Assembly: GCA_963205195.1 (NCBI GenBank)
Contig: CAUJHR010000004.1
Span: 124,001-188,000, forward strand
DNA length: 64,000 bases
Reading direction: 5' to 3'
From: Pseudomonadota bacterium
GTDB taxonomy: Bacteria > Pseudomonadota > Alphaproteobacteria > Rickettsiales > SXRF01
The position numbers and the translations under genes are program-made. Below the pieces are notes generated by a model, which searched no databases, was not told where the DNA came from, and saw nothing but the letters and a program-made list of their open reading frames with translations. This document shows, piece by piece, positions 18,448-27,938 of this stretch. Numbering within the stretch: position 1 is the stretch's first letter; each line of letters begins with the position of its first letter.

Positions 18448-19401
18448 ATGGATGTAGGACTAGACATACCTCAGCAAGCCTTTGTGCTGCGCCTCAATGA
18501 AAGGCTACCGGCTGCTAAGCAAGGTGGCGTAGTGGGTGTCGGATGGTGTGATGCGCGTGACCTGGACAAGCTGCATGACTGGGAGAGTTTCAAGCTGATC
18601 CTCAAGAATGCAGGATATGGAGACAGCGAACGGGCACTAGGTAACGCAGCGGGGAGTCTGTGGCGCTTCTTCGTGACCATGAGAAAAGGCGACATACTGG
18701 TTATTCCGTCTCCTGACAGCGGCTTCTATTTGGCTTCCGTCGAGGGTAACGTATTCTATGATGAGGCGGGAAGATCATCCGACTTTGCATGGAAGCGGCC
18801 AGTTCGATGGCTTAATGACCAGCCTATTCCTCGTAGCTTTGCCCGGAATGAATTGCAGATGCGAATGAAAGCGAGGCAGACCTGCGTAGATGCAACGGAT
18901 TTGCTCATGGAAATCAGGGAAACGCAACAGCGGAAAACTCCCATAGATTTTGGTGATGAAGTCTTGCAGGGAGCCTATGCCTCGGTGGTAAAGGCGTTGT
19001 TATCAGCGTTGACTGACAGAGGGCTGGAGGAATTGGTGCGTAAGTTAGCGGAGGCTAATGGTGCTCACTCTATAGTTCTCGCCAAGAATAGCGGAAGGAA
19101 AGGTGATGCCGATGTGCTTGCAACCTATGATTTACGTATAGGTAAACAGGATGCAAAGATCAGGGTCGCCTATCAAATCAAGCAGCATTGGAATGAATCT
19201 GACAGCGTCGGAATACAGCAGTTGCTCGAACGCATGGAAGATTCATTGGGCGAGATAGATAGAGGCTGCTTCGTCACCACCGCCAAGGAAATCTCTAAAG
19301 AGGCAAGTGATTTAGCCGAGAAAAACGGCATCATCGTCCTCAAGGAAAAAGAACTGGTCGAGTGGATACTGATGACAGGGCTTGGCGCATTTACTGGATA
19401 A
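18448..19401 (+). CDS. Mrr-like restriction endonuclease (probable modification-dependent)
   Basis: C-terminal ALTDRGLEELVRKLAEANGAHSIVLAKNSGRKGDADVLATYDL...RVAYQIKQHWNESD...GCFVTTAKEISKEASDLAEKNGIIVLKEKELVEWI, an Mrr-type PD-(D/E)xK (QxK) pattern; N-terminal VGVGWCDARDL...GDILVIPSPDSGFYLASVEG. Confidence 0.75.
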   Translation: MDVGLDIPQQAFVLRLNERLPAAKQGGVVGVGWCDARDLDKLHDWESFKLILKNAGYGDSERALGNAAGSLWRFFVTMRKGDILVIPSPDSGFYLASVEGNVFYDEAGRSSDFAWKRPVRWLNDQPIPRSFARNELQMRMKARQTCVDATDLLMEIRETQQRKTPIDFGDEVLQGAYASVVKALLSALTDRGLEELVRKLAEANGAHSIVLAKNSGRKGDADVLATYDLRIGKQDAKIRVAYQIKQHWNESDSVGIQQLLERMEDSLGEIDRGCFVTTAKEISKEASDLAEKNGIIVLKEKELVEWILMTGLGAFTG

Positions 19402-19421
19402 CCAACTTCACAAGGAGAAAT

Positions 19422-19706
19422 ATGAGCGGATTTGAACTAAGTGGTAACGTGTTGCGTTCTCGCGGCTCAAAGGTGGGAGAACTTGATGGCAGCCGTTTCC
19501 GTGACTCTCGGGGTAGTGTGATTGGCAGCATAGATGGCGTTCATATCCGTGATGCATCCAGTCGCAAAATCGGTAGTCTGGATGGTGATAAAATCAGGGA
19601 TGGCAATGGAAAAGCCATTGCATCACTCAGCGATGCTAAAAAGAACATCAAGAATGCTATAGGCGGAGTGAGCTTGGCCGGATTTTACCTGCTGTTCGTA
19701 CATTAA
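19422..19706 (+). CDS. small repeat protein, 4-fold beta-flower-like
   Basis: about four repeats of (S/D)RGSKVGELDGSRFRD-type unit then hydrophobic tail; RBS-like aaggaga upstream. Confidence 0.65.
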   Translation: MSGFELSGNVLRSRGSKVGELDGSRFRDSRGSVIGSIDGVHIRDASSRKIGSLDGDKIRDGNGKAIASLSDAKKNIKNAIGGVSLAGFYLLFVH

Positions 19707-19707
19707 G

Positions 19708-19799
19708 CCCCTGTAAGCCTCATACAACGCTGAACTAGCTTTGCCGCCGCCCTTGCCGGCAAAAGGCTGCTCACGCGCTATACGAGGCCTTACAGCGGG
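19708..19799. repeat. large imperfect inverted repeat with bulges
   Basis: arms 19708-19730 and 19775-19799 nearly complementary; inner AGCTTTGCCG/CGGCAAAAGGCT stem. Confidence 0.65.
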
Positions 19800-19857
19800 A
19801 AGTCGCCGTTAACCACAGCCAAGCAGGACTTTTCTATTCTTTCCAGCCGAGCATCTA

Positions 19858-20856
19858 TCACCATGAGCGATTTACGCTTGATGTGCTACCTCCATCGGCG
19901 TGCCGCAGGTATAGTATGGTATTTTCGCTTATATGCTGTATCGGCTTTCTTTCATTTGGGAAAACATAACGCCATTTGCCATTCATAATTTTAAGTTCTT
20001 TGAGAATAGTAAGTGCTTGTTGGGAGAGAGGAACAATATGGTTTTCCTTCATTTTCATGCGCTCGGCTGGAATACGCCACTCGGCTTTCTCAAAATCAAT
20101 TTCTGACCATTCAGCCCCGCGTAATTCTGTTGTTCTAACAAAGGTCAGCAATAGCAATTTAAGGGCTAGCTTAGTTTGGTGACCTTGGTAGTTTTCTACT
20201 TTATCAAGAAACTCCGGCAATTCCTCAGCTTTGAGATAGCTGTAATGCTCGCGTTTTGGGGTAGCTAAGGCTAATTTAAGATCGGCGGCGGGATTTCTTT
20301 CGGCTCGGCTGGTGGCAATGGCATACAAAAACACCTGTCCGCAGTTTTGTTTAACACGGTGGGCGGTTTCTATCGCTCCACGATTTTCTACAATACGCAG
20401 CATAGAGAGTAATTCAGCGGCAGAAATATCAGCTATTGGTCTATTGCCAATTTTAGGAAATACATCTTGCTCCATGCTGGTCATCACTTTGCCCGCATAA
20501 TTTTCTGACCAGATATTAAGGCGGCTTTTATGCCATTCGCGAGCGATTGCTTCAAAAGTGTTTTCTGAAGATAAGAGTTTTTGCCGCTTCGTGGCTTTTC
20601 TAGCTTCGGACGGGTCATTGCCATCAGCAACTATCTTTCTTGACGCCGCAAGTTTCTCACGGGCAGCAGCTAAGCCCACTTCGGGATAAACTCCAAGGGA
20701 AAGGGTTTTTTCTTTACCTAGATAGCGATAGCGGTAAACCCAATATTTGCTGCCGTTGGGGTAAACTAGCAATACAAGCCCGTCGCCATCACTTATCTTT
20801 TGGATGGAAGAAGTGGGTTTAGTGTTCTTTATGGCTATATCTGTGAGCTTTTTCAT
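19858..20856 (-). pseudogene. P4-type tyrosine integrase, C-terminally truncated
   Basis: MKKLTDIAIKNTKP, GLVLLVYPNGSKYWVYRYRYLGKEKTLSLGVYPEVGLAAAREK, TFVRTTELRGAEWSEID (catalytic Arg I); ends after SENTILY without HxxR or Tyr box. Confidence 0.9.
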
Positions 20857-21021
20857 ATGTGGGTGAAACTCCTGTGGGTGATAAAATCTACCCACATATT
20901 CACCCACTTTCACCCTCAGATGTCAATAAAGTTAATCGCATTCAGATGGACATAAATTCCTTGAAAATGGCTGATTTGCTTGGTATATTTGGAGTTTTTC
21001 GGATTGTATTGGATGGGGTTC

Positions 21022-21097
21022 TGGTGGAGGCGACAGGAATCGAACCTGCGACATCTTGAATGCAAATCAAGTGCTCTACCAACTGAGCTACGCCCCC
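21022..21097 (-). tRNA. tRNA-Ala(UGC)
   Basis: GGGGGCGTAGCTCAGTTGGTAGAGCACTTGATTTGCATTCAAGATGTCGCAGGTTCGATTCCTGTCGCCTCCACCA; cloverleaf, anticodon TGC, encoded CCA. Confidence 0.97.
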
Positions 21098-21182
21098 GCG
21101 ATTTATAACCGAAATCGGATTGAGAAATTAGCCGTGCGCTGGATATAGTCAAGTATTATTTACGGGAAAATTGATATAATCG

Positions 21183-21482
21183 CTATTTGTCGAGTATTTG
21201 TGTCAGTCGCTCGATAGAAGTGTCCAGCTTTCCATAAATTGTAGAGGCTACGCCTTGCAATTCTTCATATTGCTGCTGAAGATTCATAATGGTGGTTTGC
21301 ATCTTTTCCTGTTCTTCCAGTAATGCCTCGTTTTCACGCTGGTAGCTAAGAAGGTGCTGGTGTTGCTGTACATCGCGCTCGCGGCCTACCGTCACTTGCT
21401 GGAGGCCCAGCTCAAGCCTTTCAAGTGCTGCGACAAGGCGGTTTGTGGCATTATATAGGCGCTGTTGTGAAGAATTACTCAT
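21183..21482 (-). CDS. coiled-coil protein (DUF4164-like)
   Basis: predicted coiled coil, next to tkt. Confidence 0.6.
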   Translation of the reverse strand: MSNSSQQRLYNATNRLVAALERLELGLQQVTVGRERDVQQHQHLLSYQRENEALLEEQEKMQTTIMNLQQQYEELQGVASTIYGKLDTSIERLTQILDK

Positions 21483-21574
21483 AATTTTCTTGAGAAGTTA
21501 ATTATCCTGTGCTTGATACATAATTCTGTTAAAACATAGCACGCCTTAATTAAAATTGAAGTGGAAAATACGAT

Positions 21575-23545
21575 ATGCCTTCTGTAGCTCATAATGACAT
21601 GGCAAATGCCATACGTGCACTATCGATGGATGCGGTGGAGAAGGCTAATTCCGGGCATCCGGGAATGCCTATGGGTATGGCGGATGTGGCTACTGTTTTA
21701 TTTTCCAATCATTTGAAATTCGACCCGGCATATCCTAACTGGCCGGACCGTGACCGTTTCGTGCTCTCTGCCGGGCATGGCTCGATGCTTATCTATTCGC
21801 TTTTACACCTTACCGGCTATCCCGATATGGAGCTTGAGGATATAAGGAATTTCCGTCAGTTCGGCGCGAAAACCGCAGGCCACCCTGAATTCGGGCATGC
21901 GGCGGGTATTGAAACCACTACCGGCCCACTGGGGCAGGGCATAGCCAACGCGGTGGGTATGGCGCTGGCAGAGCGTTTGATGCAGGCGCGGTTCGGTGAC
22001 TCGCTGGTTGACCATAAAACATATGTGATTGTTGGCGATGGCTGCCTGATGGAGGGGATCAGCCACGAAGCGGCAAGCCTCGCCGGGCATCTGAAGTTGA
22101 ACAAACTTATAGTGCTGTGGGACGATAATAAGATCTGCATTGACGGCCCAACTAATCTAACTGTTTCAGAAGATACAGTTAAACGTTTCGAGGCGCAGGG
22201 CTGGTATGTGCAATCCATAAATGGGCATGACCCGGCGGCAATAGATAAGGCAATTGAAAATGCCAAGAAAAGTGTTAAGCCGTCATTCATCGCCTGCGAT
22301 ACTACCATTGCCTATGGTGCGCCCACGAAGGCCGGGAAGAATTCCAGCCATGGCTCGCCACTGGGAAAAAGTGAGATAGAAGGCACTCGTAAAAACCTGA
22401 ATTGGGGGCATGGTGAATTTGAAATACCAGATGCGGTGCTGTCAGCATGGCGCGAAGTTGGCAAGCGTGGCTCAAAGGAATTTGCTGATTGGTCGGCGCG
22501 GCTTGCCAATTCAGAAAAACAGGCGGAATTTTCACGCCTGGCTACCAGGGAACTTCCAAATGGCTGGGTGAAAGCGTTTGAATCTTTTAAGAAAAGCCTT
22601 GCAGAAAATAAGCCTAATGAAGCAACCAGGAAATCTTCGGAAAATATATTGCAGGTTCTAACAGCGGAAATACCCGAACTCATTGGCGGTTCAGCAGACC
22701 TGACCGGCTCTAATAATACCAAGACCAAAGCAACCGAAGCGGTGCAGGCGGGTAATTTTTCCGGGCGCTATATTTATTATGGTGTACGCGAACATGCAAT
22801 GGCGGCGGTTATGAACGGCCTTGCGCTGCACGGTGAATTCATCCCTTATGGCGGTACATTTTTAGTATTTACTGATTACTGCCGCAGTTCGATCCGCCTG
22901 TCAGCGCTTATGAAGCAGCGGGTGGTATATGTAATGACCCATGATTCTATAGGGCTTGGTGAGGACGGGCCTACCCATCAGCCGGTTGAACATTTGGCAA
23001 GCTTGCGTGCGATACCTGATCTGTATGTGTTCCGCCCGGCTGATGCAACGGAAACCGCAGAATGCTGGGCACTGGCTCTAGCACAGTCTGCGCCTTCTAT
23101 ACTTTCGCTTTCACGCCAGAATCTGCCAGCGGTACGCGCTGAATACACGGCAGAAAATCTCTGTGCACGCGGCGGTTATGTGCTTTCCGAAGCGAAAGTT
23201 GCAGCTACAGTTACGATAATCGCAACCGGGTCGGAAGTGGAAATTGCACTGGTGGCGCAGAAGAAACTGGCGGAAAAGGGCGTGGCGGCGAAAGTCGTTT
23301 CCCTGCCGTGCTGGGAGCTTTTTGACGCGCAGCCGAAATCATACCGCGAGGAAGTGCTGGGCAGGGATACTGTAAAGGTTGCAATTGAGGCAGCTCTGGG
23401 CTTTGGCTGGGAACGTTATATCGGAACCGATGGAATATTCATAGGCATGAATGGCTTTGGCGCATCTGCCCCGGCAAAAGAATTATATAAACATTTTGGC
23501 ATTACCGCTGAGCATGTGGTAGAAGCGGTGCTTAAAAAAATATAA
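21575..23545 (+). CDS. tkt: transketolase
   Basis: ANSGHPGMPMGMADVATVLF, GDGCLMEGISHEAASLAGH, GLGEDGPTHQPVEHLASLR. Confidence 0.98.
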   Translation: MPSVAHNDMANAIRALSMDAVEKANSGHPGMPMGMADVATVLFSNHLKFDPAYPNWPDRDRFVLSAGHGSMLIYSLLHLTGYPDMELEDIRNFRQFGAKTAGHPEFGHAAGIETTTGPLGQGIANAVGMALAERLMQARFGDSLVDHKTYVIVGDGCLMEGISHEAASLAGHLKLNKLIVLWDDNKICIDGPTNLTVSEDTVKRFEAQGWYVQSINGHDPAAIDKAIENAKKSVKPSFIACDTTIAYGAPTKAGKNSSHGSPLGKSEIEGTRKNLNWGHGEFEIPDAVLSAWREVGKRGSKEFADWSARLANSEKQAEFSRLATRELPNGWVKAFESFKKSLAENKPNEATRKSSENILQVLTAEIPELIGGSADLTGSNNTKTKATEAVQAGNFSGRYIYYGVREHAMAAVMNGLALHGEFIPYGGTFLVFTDYCRSSIRLSALMKQRVVYVMTHDSIGLGEDGPTHQPVEHLASLRAIPDLYVFRPADATETAECWALALAQSAPSILSLSRQNLPAVRAEYTAENLCARGGYVLSEAKVAATVTIIATGSEVEIALVAQKKLAEKGVAAKVVSLPCWELFDAQPKSYREEVLGRDTVKVAIEAALGFGWERYIGTDGIFIGMNGFGASAPAKELYKHFGITAEHVVEAVLKKI

Positions 23546-23557
23546 TAGGAGTAAATT

Positions 23558-23827
23558 ATGGATGGTTTGTTAATATTTTTGGCTTCATCCACTGGACAAT
23601 TGGTGTGCAAGGTATTGATCGGTGCCGGAATTATGGATTTGCTGATGGCGCAGGTAGTTTTTGGAAGAAATATAACTAAATTTGAACAGAGTATATCGCC
23701 GGGTATGGCGCCGCAGGAAAAACAAGATACAATGAATAAAATAAAAGCAATGCAGAACGCAAGGGCATATATGATAATTTTCGCCTGCGTAATCCTTGTT
23801 TTTGGTGTTTTTGGTTTAACGAGGTAG
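23558..23827 (+). CDS. hypothetical small membrane protein
   Basis: ORF between tkt and gap with two hydrophobic segments. Confidence 0.6.
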   Translation: MDGLLIFLASSTGQLVCKVLIGAGIMDLLMAQVVFGRNITKFEQSISPGMAPQEKQDTMNKIKAMQNARAYMIIFACVILVFGVFGLTR

Positions 23828-23834
23828 GAATAAA

Positions 23835-24839
23835 ATGACAATAAAAGTTGGTATAAACGGGTTAGGGCGCATTGGCCGCTGTGTTGCACGTGCGATATTT
23901 GAAACCGGTGCGAATGATATTGAGTTGGTGGCGGTAAATGGTCCTGCTGATATAAACACGCACATACATTTGCTGAAATATGATTCGGTGCATGGGCGTT
24001 TTCCATATTCTGTGGAAGCAGATGGAGAGAATTTAAAAATCGCTGGAAAAAGCGTAAAGCTTTTCCATCATAAAGACCCGACCCTGATTCCATGGGGTGA
24101 GCTTGGCGTTGATTATGTTCTCGAATGCACCGGTAAATTTAATAAAAAAGCTGATGCTGAAAAACATATTGCCGCTGGTGCTAAAAAAGTGCTTATTTCG
24201 GCCCCTGCCGAAGGTGTGGATTCCACCATCGTTTACGGTGTTAATAATGCGGCGCTCAAAAAAGACCACAGCGTTGTTTCAGTTGGATCGTGCACCACTA
24301 ACGGCCTTGCGCCGCTGGTTAAAGTGCTGGCTGATGCGGTTGGGATAGAAAATGGTTTTATGACCACCATCCATTCATACACCGGCGACCAGAACCTTGT
24401 AGATGGCAGCCATAAGGACCTGCGCCGTGCCCGCGCTGCTGCACTTTCCATGATACCTTCGACAACAGGTGCCGCTAAAACAATCGGACTTATACTTCCT
24501 GAAATGAAAGGCAAACTTGACGGTGTTTCCATCCGCGTACCAACAGCCAATGTTTCACTGGTTGATTTTACATTCACTGCCAGCCGTGACACTAATAAGG
24601 AAGAGATAAATGCTGCGCTTAAAAAAGCAGCTGATGGTTCACTGAACAAAGTAATGGCGGCATCTTCCGAACCGCTGGTTTCAATTGACTATATACATAC
24701 AACTGAAAGCAGCACGGCAGATTTGACTGGGACTTTCGTAACTGGCGGGCGTCTGGTTCGTGTTGCCAGCTGGTATGATAATGAATGGGGATTTTCCTGC
24801 CGCATGCTGGATGTAACGCGTTTATGGGCGGGGCTTTAA
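23835..24839 (+). CDS. gap: glyceraldehyde-3-phosphate dehydrogenase
   Basis: INGLGRIGRCVAR, SVGSCTTNGLAPLVK, WYDNEWGFSCRM. Confidence 0.98.
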   Translation: MTIKVGINGLGRIGRCVARAIFETGANDIELVAVNGPADINTHIHLLKYDSVHGRFPYSVEADGENLKIAGKSVKLFHHKDPTLIPWGELGVDYVLECTGKFNKKADAEKHIAAGAKKVLISAPAEGVDSTIVYGVNNAALKKDHSVVSVGSCTTNGLAPLVKVLADAVGIENGFMTTIHSYTGDQNLVDGSHKDLRRARAAALSMIPSTTGAAKTIGLILPEMKGKLDGVSIRVPTANVSLVDFTFTASRDTNKEEINAALKKAADGSLNKVMAASSEPLVSIDYIHTTESSTADLTGTFVTGGRLVRVASWYDNEWGFSCRMLDVTRLWAGL

Positions 24840-26044
24840 TGGTAGCCGGATTAAGCTCACTCGATAGCATAGAACTTCGCGAAAAAACTGTTTTAGTACG
24901 TGTTGACCTGAACGTGCCGATGCAGGGCGGAAAAGTTACTGATAACACACGTATATTGCGCCTGCTGCCGACGCTCGAATATTTGCTGAAAAAGAACTGC
25001 CGTATTATTTTGCTATCGCATTTTGACCGCCCGAAAGGAAAGTTCGTGCCGTCAATGTCGCTTGCGCCTCTGGTTGACGCTGTTTCTGAAGTGCTGGGCG
25101 GCAAGGAAGTGAAATTCGGGGTTGACTGCGTAGGGACCGCTGCGCGTGAAGCAGTGAACCGTCTTGGTAAAGGTGAGGTGCTTATACTTGAGAATTTGCG
25201 CTTCCATCCGCAGGAAGAGGCGGGTGATGAAAATTTTGCGCGTGAGCTGGCATCGCTTGGTGATATTTTTATAAATGATGCTTTTTCGGCTTCGCACCGT
25301 GCCCATGCTTCGATAGTCGGCTTGGCCAAACTTTTACCCACTGTTGCTGGTAGATTGATGGAGCAGGAGTTAGAAGCGCTTGATACCATGTTTGCCAAGG
25401 CGCAGAAACCGATAGCTGCAATTGTCGGCGGCTCCAAGGTTTCTACCAAGTTGGCTTTGCTGGAAAATCTAAGCAAGACTATGGACAAGATATTGATTGG
25501 CGGCGCGATGGCCAATGTGTTTTTGCAGGCGCAGGGATATAGCATTGGTAAATCATTGTGTGAATCGGGAATGAAAAAAACTGCGCTGTCGCTGCTTAAA
25601 AACGCCGAGAAAAACAATTGCAAGATCATCCTTCCTGTTGATCTGATGGTGGCTAAAAAATTCGCGCTCCATGCTCCCAACCGTGTAGTTCCTGTTGATG
25701 CGATACCTGATGATCTTACCGCCGTTGACATTGGCCCTGAATCGGTGCGTCTTTTTGTTGATGAGCTTCGTGAGTGTAAAACCATAGTATGGAATGGTCC
25801 TGTCGGCGCGTTTGAAACCAGCCCGTTTGACATAAGCACTGTAAGTATCGCCCGTTCAATTGCAGCTCTTACCGCAAGCGGTAAATGTAAAAGCATTGCC
25901 GGGGGCGGGGACACGGTTTCTGCGCTTATGCACTCAGGTGTCATGGATAGTTTCAGCTATTTCTCAACAGCTGGCGGCGCATTCCTTGAATGGCTGGAAG
26001 GAAAAACCCTTCCGGGAGTTGTTGCCCTGCTGAAAGCCGCATGA
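24839..26044 (+). CDS. pgk: phosphoglycerate kinase
   Basis: LVRVDLNVPMQGGKVTDNTRI, LLSHFDRPKG; start overlaps gap stop (taATG). Confidence 0.98.
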   Translation: MVAGLSSLDSIELREKTVLVRVDLNVPMQGGKVTDNTRILRLLPTLEYLLKKNCRIILLSHFDRPKGKFVPSMSLAPLVDAVSEVLGGKEVKFGVDCVGTAAREAVNRLGKGEVLILENLRFHPQEEAGDENFARELASLGDIFINDAFSASHRAHASIVGLAKLLPTVAGRLMEQELEALDTMFAKAQKPIAAIVGGSKVSTKLALLENLSKTMDKILIGGAMANVFLQAQGYSIGKSLCESGMKKTALSLLKNAEKNNCKIILPVDLMVAKKFALHAPNRVVPVDAIPDDLTAVDIGPESVRLFVDELRECKTIVWNGPVGAFETSPFDISTVSIARSIAALTASGKCKSIAGGGDTVSALMHSGVMDSFSYFSTAGGAFLEWLEGKTLPGVVALLKAA

Positions 26045-26367
26045 TCTTCCAAACCCTTGATGATGCTATGGCGGCCATGAAAGCGGCCTCGGAAACAGGT
26101 GAGTCCATCATATTGCAAACCACACCCGATGCTATCCATTATGCCGGAAGCCTGTATATCCTCGATATCTTCAAAAAGGTACGGGTTGCTTATCCATCTG
26201 TAAAAGCAGAATTTATTTTTGATTGCGGTGATGCGGGGGCGGAAGTGATAGCTGCTATGCAGGACGGGCATAAAACCATCAAAAGCAGCGCAAAACCTGA
26301 GATACGGGCGAAATTGAAGTCAATTGCCCAGCAATATGGGGTGAATTTTATTGAAACTGCTGAATAA
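26041..26367 (+). CDS. hypothetical protein in glycolytic operon
   Basis: ATGA overlap with pgk; 108-aa alpha/beta-like protein. Confidence 0.75.
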   Translation: MIFQTLDDAMAAMKAASETGESIILQTTPDAIHYAGSLYILDIFKKVRVAYPSVKAEFIFDCGDAGAEVIAAMQDGHKTIKSSAKPEIRAKLKSIAQQYGVNFIETAE

Positions 26368-26413
26368 AACTGTATTCTCCCTGCCACTTAAATCATAAAA
26401 AAGGACAGAAAAT

Positions 26414-27343
26414 ATGAAAATGACCGCAAAAGTAAAAAAAATCCTGAGCAATTACGAAAGCGATAATCCAGGTACAAAAGCTAATCTTTCACGCATATTG
26501 ATGCAGGGGCGTCTGGGCGGCACCGGCAAATTGGTTATCCTTCCGGTTGACCAGGGTTTCGAGCATGGGCCAGCGCGCAGCTTCGCAAAAAATCCTGATG
26601 CTTATGACCCGCATTACCACTTCCAGCTTGCGGTTGATGCCGGGCTTTCGGCTTACGCTGCACCGCTTGGAATGTTGGAAGCAGGCGCTGATAGCTTTGC
26701 CGGGCAAATTCCACTCATCTTGAAAGTTAATAGCTCCAATAGCTTTATGCCTAAATCCGCAGCACCAAATCAGGCGGTAACAGGTTCGGTTGCTGATGCT
26801 CTGCGTCTTGGCTGCTCGGCTATCGGCTTTACTATTTATCCGGGTTCGCACGATATGTTCGACCTCATGGAAGAGATACGTGATATGGCGGAAGAAGCGA
26901 AGGCTTACGGTCTTGCGGTTGTCATCTGGTCATATGTCCGCGGTGAAGACATCAGCAAGGACGGCGAAACCGGTATGGATACCTCGGCTTACGCGGCGCA
27001 TGTTGCAGCACTCCTTGGCGCGCATATCATCAAGGTAAAACCTCCTACCGCGCATCTGGAACAGGCCGAAGCCAAAAAAGTATACGAATCTGAAAAGATC
27101 GCGATCAAAACCATGGCTGAGCGCATCGCCCATATCCGTGAGGCATGTTTTGCCGGACGCCGCCTCGTGGTATTCTCCGGCGGCAACGTAAAGGGCGAAA
27201 AAGACCTGCTTGATGAAGTGCGTGCAATCCGCGATGGTGGCGGTAACGGCTCGATAGTTGGCCGCAACTGCTTCCAGCGCCCACGCGTTGAAGCCCTCGC
27301 GCTGCTTGATAACATCATCAAGGTTTATAAAGGCGAGCTGTGA
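26414..27343 (+). CDS. class I fructose-bisphosphate aldolase
   Basis: LVILPVDQGFEHGPARSFAKNPDAYDPHYHFQLAVDAGLSAYAAPLGMLE, IIKVKPPTA, VVFSGGNVKGEKDLL. Confidence 0.95.
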   Translation: MKMTAKVKKILSNYESDNPGTKANLSRILMQGRLGGTGKLVILPVDQGFEHGPARSFAKNPDAYDPHYHFQLAVDAGLSAYAAPLGMLEAGADSFAGQIPLILKVNSSNSFMPKSAAPNQAVTGSVADALRLGCSAIGFTIYPGSHDMFDLMEEIRDMAEEAKAYGLAVVIWSYVRGEDISKDGETGMDTSAYAAHVAALLGAHIIKVKPPTAHLEQAEAKKVYESEKIAIKTMAERIAHIREACFAGRRLVVFSGGNVKGEKDLLDEVRAIRDGGGNGSIVGRNCFQRPRVEALALLDNIIKVYKGEL

Positions 27344-27927
27344 TTGATAGCAGTGTTGACAATCCTAAGCTGGTAAAAACCGCCCGTGGTTGGGAGGTGG
27401 AGGTTGGCGGCTTTAATGTCGTTATGTATGGGCCGGTCAAAGTCTTTAATGGCAAGAATATACCTTGTGATAACTATGGAGCGGCTGCTTCTGAAGCAAT
27501 GCGGGTAGATGAGCATGGGCCTTGCCATGTTCATGTGTTCGATAAGAAGAATGGATATGAAACAAGGTTTGAGTTAATCGAACATTATAAAAAGGATAGT
27601 AGTTTTGCTCGGCCATTGCATATGGAAAAGCGCAAAAATATGTCTAAAAAAAGTTTGAGTATAGCTCAGATACATAAAGTCCAGGCCCTTTTGCAACCTT
27701 TGGCTAATGATTTGATACAGTGCTGGCGGGAAATGTATCAGGATAATTCTATAAGCAATTATGTTGCAAGGGTGTCAAAAAAGAAAAATGGTATGGATGT
27801 TATCCAGACAATGCAAAGCGATGGTTTGCTTGAAACGGAAAAGCCAAAAACCTATCTTGAATCTTATATGCTTGGTTTAAGCCCATCCGGAATATCGCGG
27901 GTCAATATGAATGCCCATAGACGATAA
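27340..27927 (+). CDS. hypothetical protein
   Basis: GTGA overlap with fba stop; EHGPCHVHVFDKKNGYETRFEL motif. Confidence 0.6.
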   Translation: MIDSSVDNPKLVKTARGWEVEVGGFNVVMYGPVKVFNGKNIPCDNYGAAASEAMRVDEHGPCHVHVFDKKNGYETRFELIEHYKKDSSFARPLHMEKRKNMSKKSLSIAQIHKVQALLQPLANDLIQCWREMYQDNSISNYVARVSKKKNGMDVIQTMQSDGLLETEKPKTYLESYMLGLSPSGISRVNMNAHRR

Positions 27928-27938
27928 ATAATGTAAAT

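Noticed and set aside
20859-21059. ORF ending VEATGIEPATS
   Set aside because: It reads antisense through tRNA-Ala; this peptide is a well-known artefact of tRNA antisense translation.
20916-21152. ORF containing RGRSSVGRALDLHSRCRRFDSCRLHQNP
   Set aside because: Sense-strand translation of the tRNA-Ala gene, not a protein.
23416-24093. 225-aa minus-strand ORF spanning the tkt-gap junction
   Set aside because: Antisense across two conserved genes and no domain signature.
24619-25944. 441-aa minus-strand ORF opposite pgk
   Set aside because: Long antisense ORF over a strongly conserved pgk; Ser-rich composition typical of shadow ORFs.
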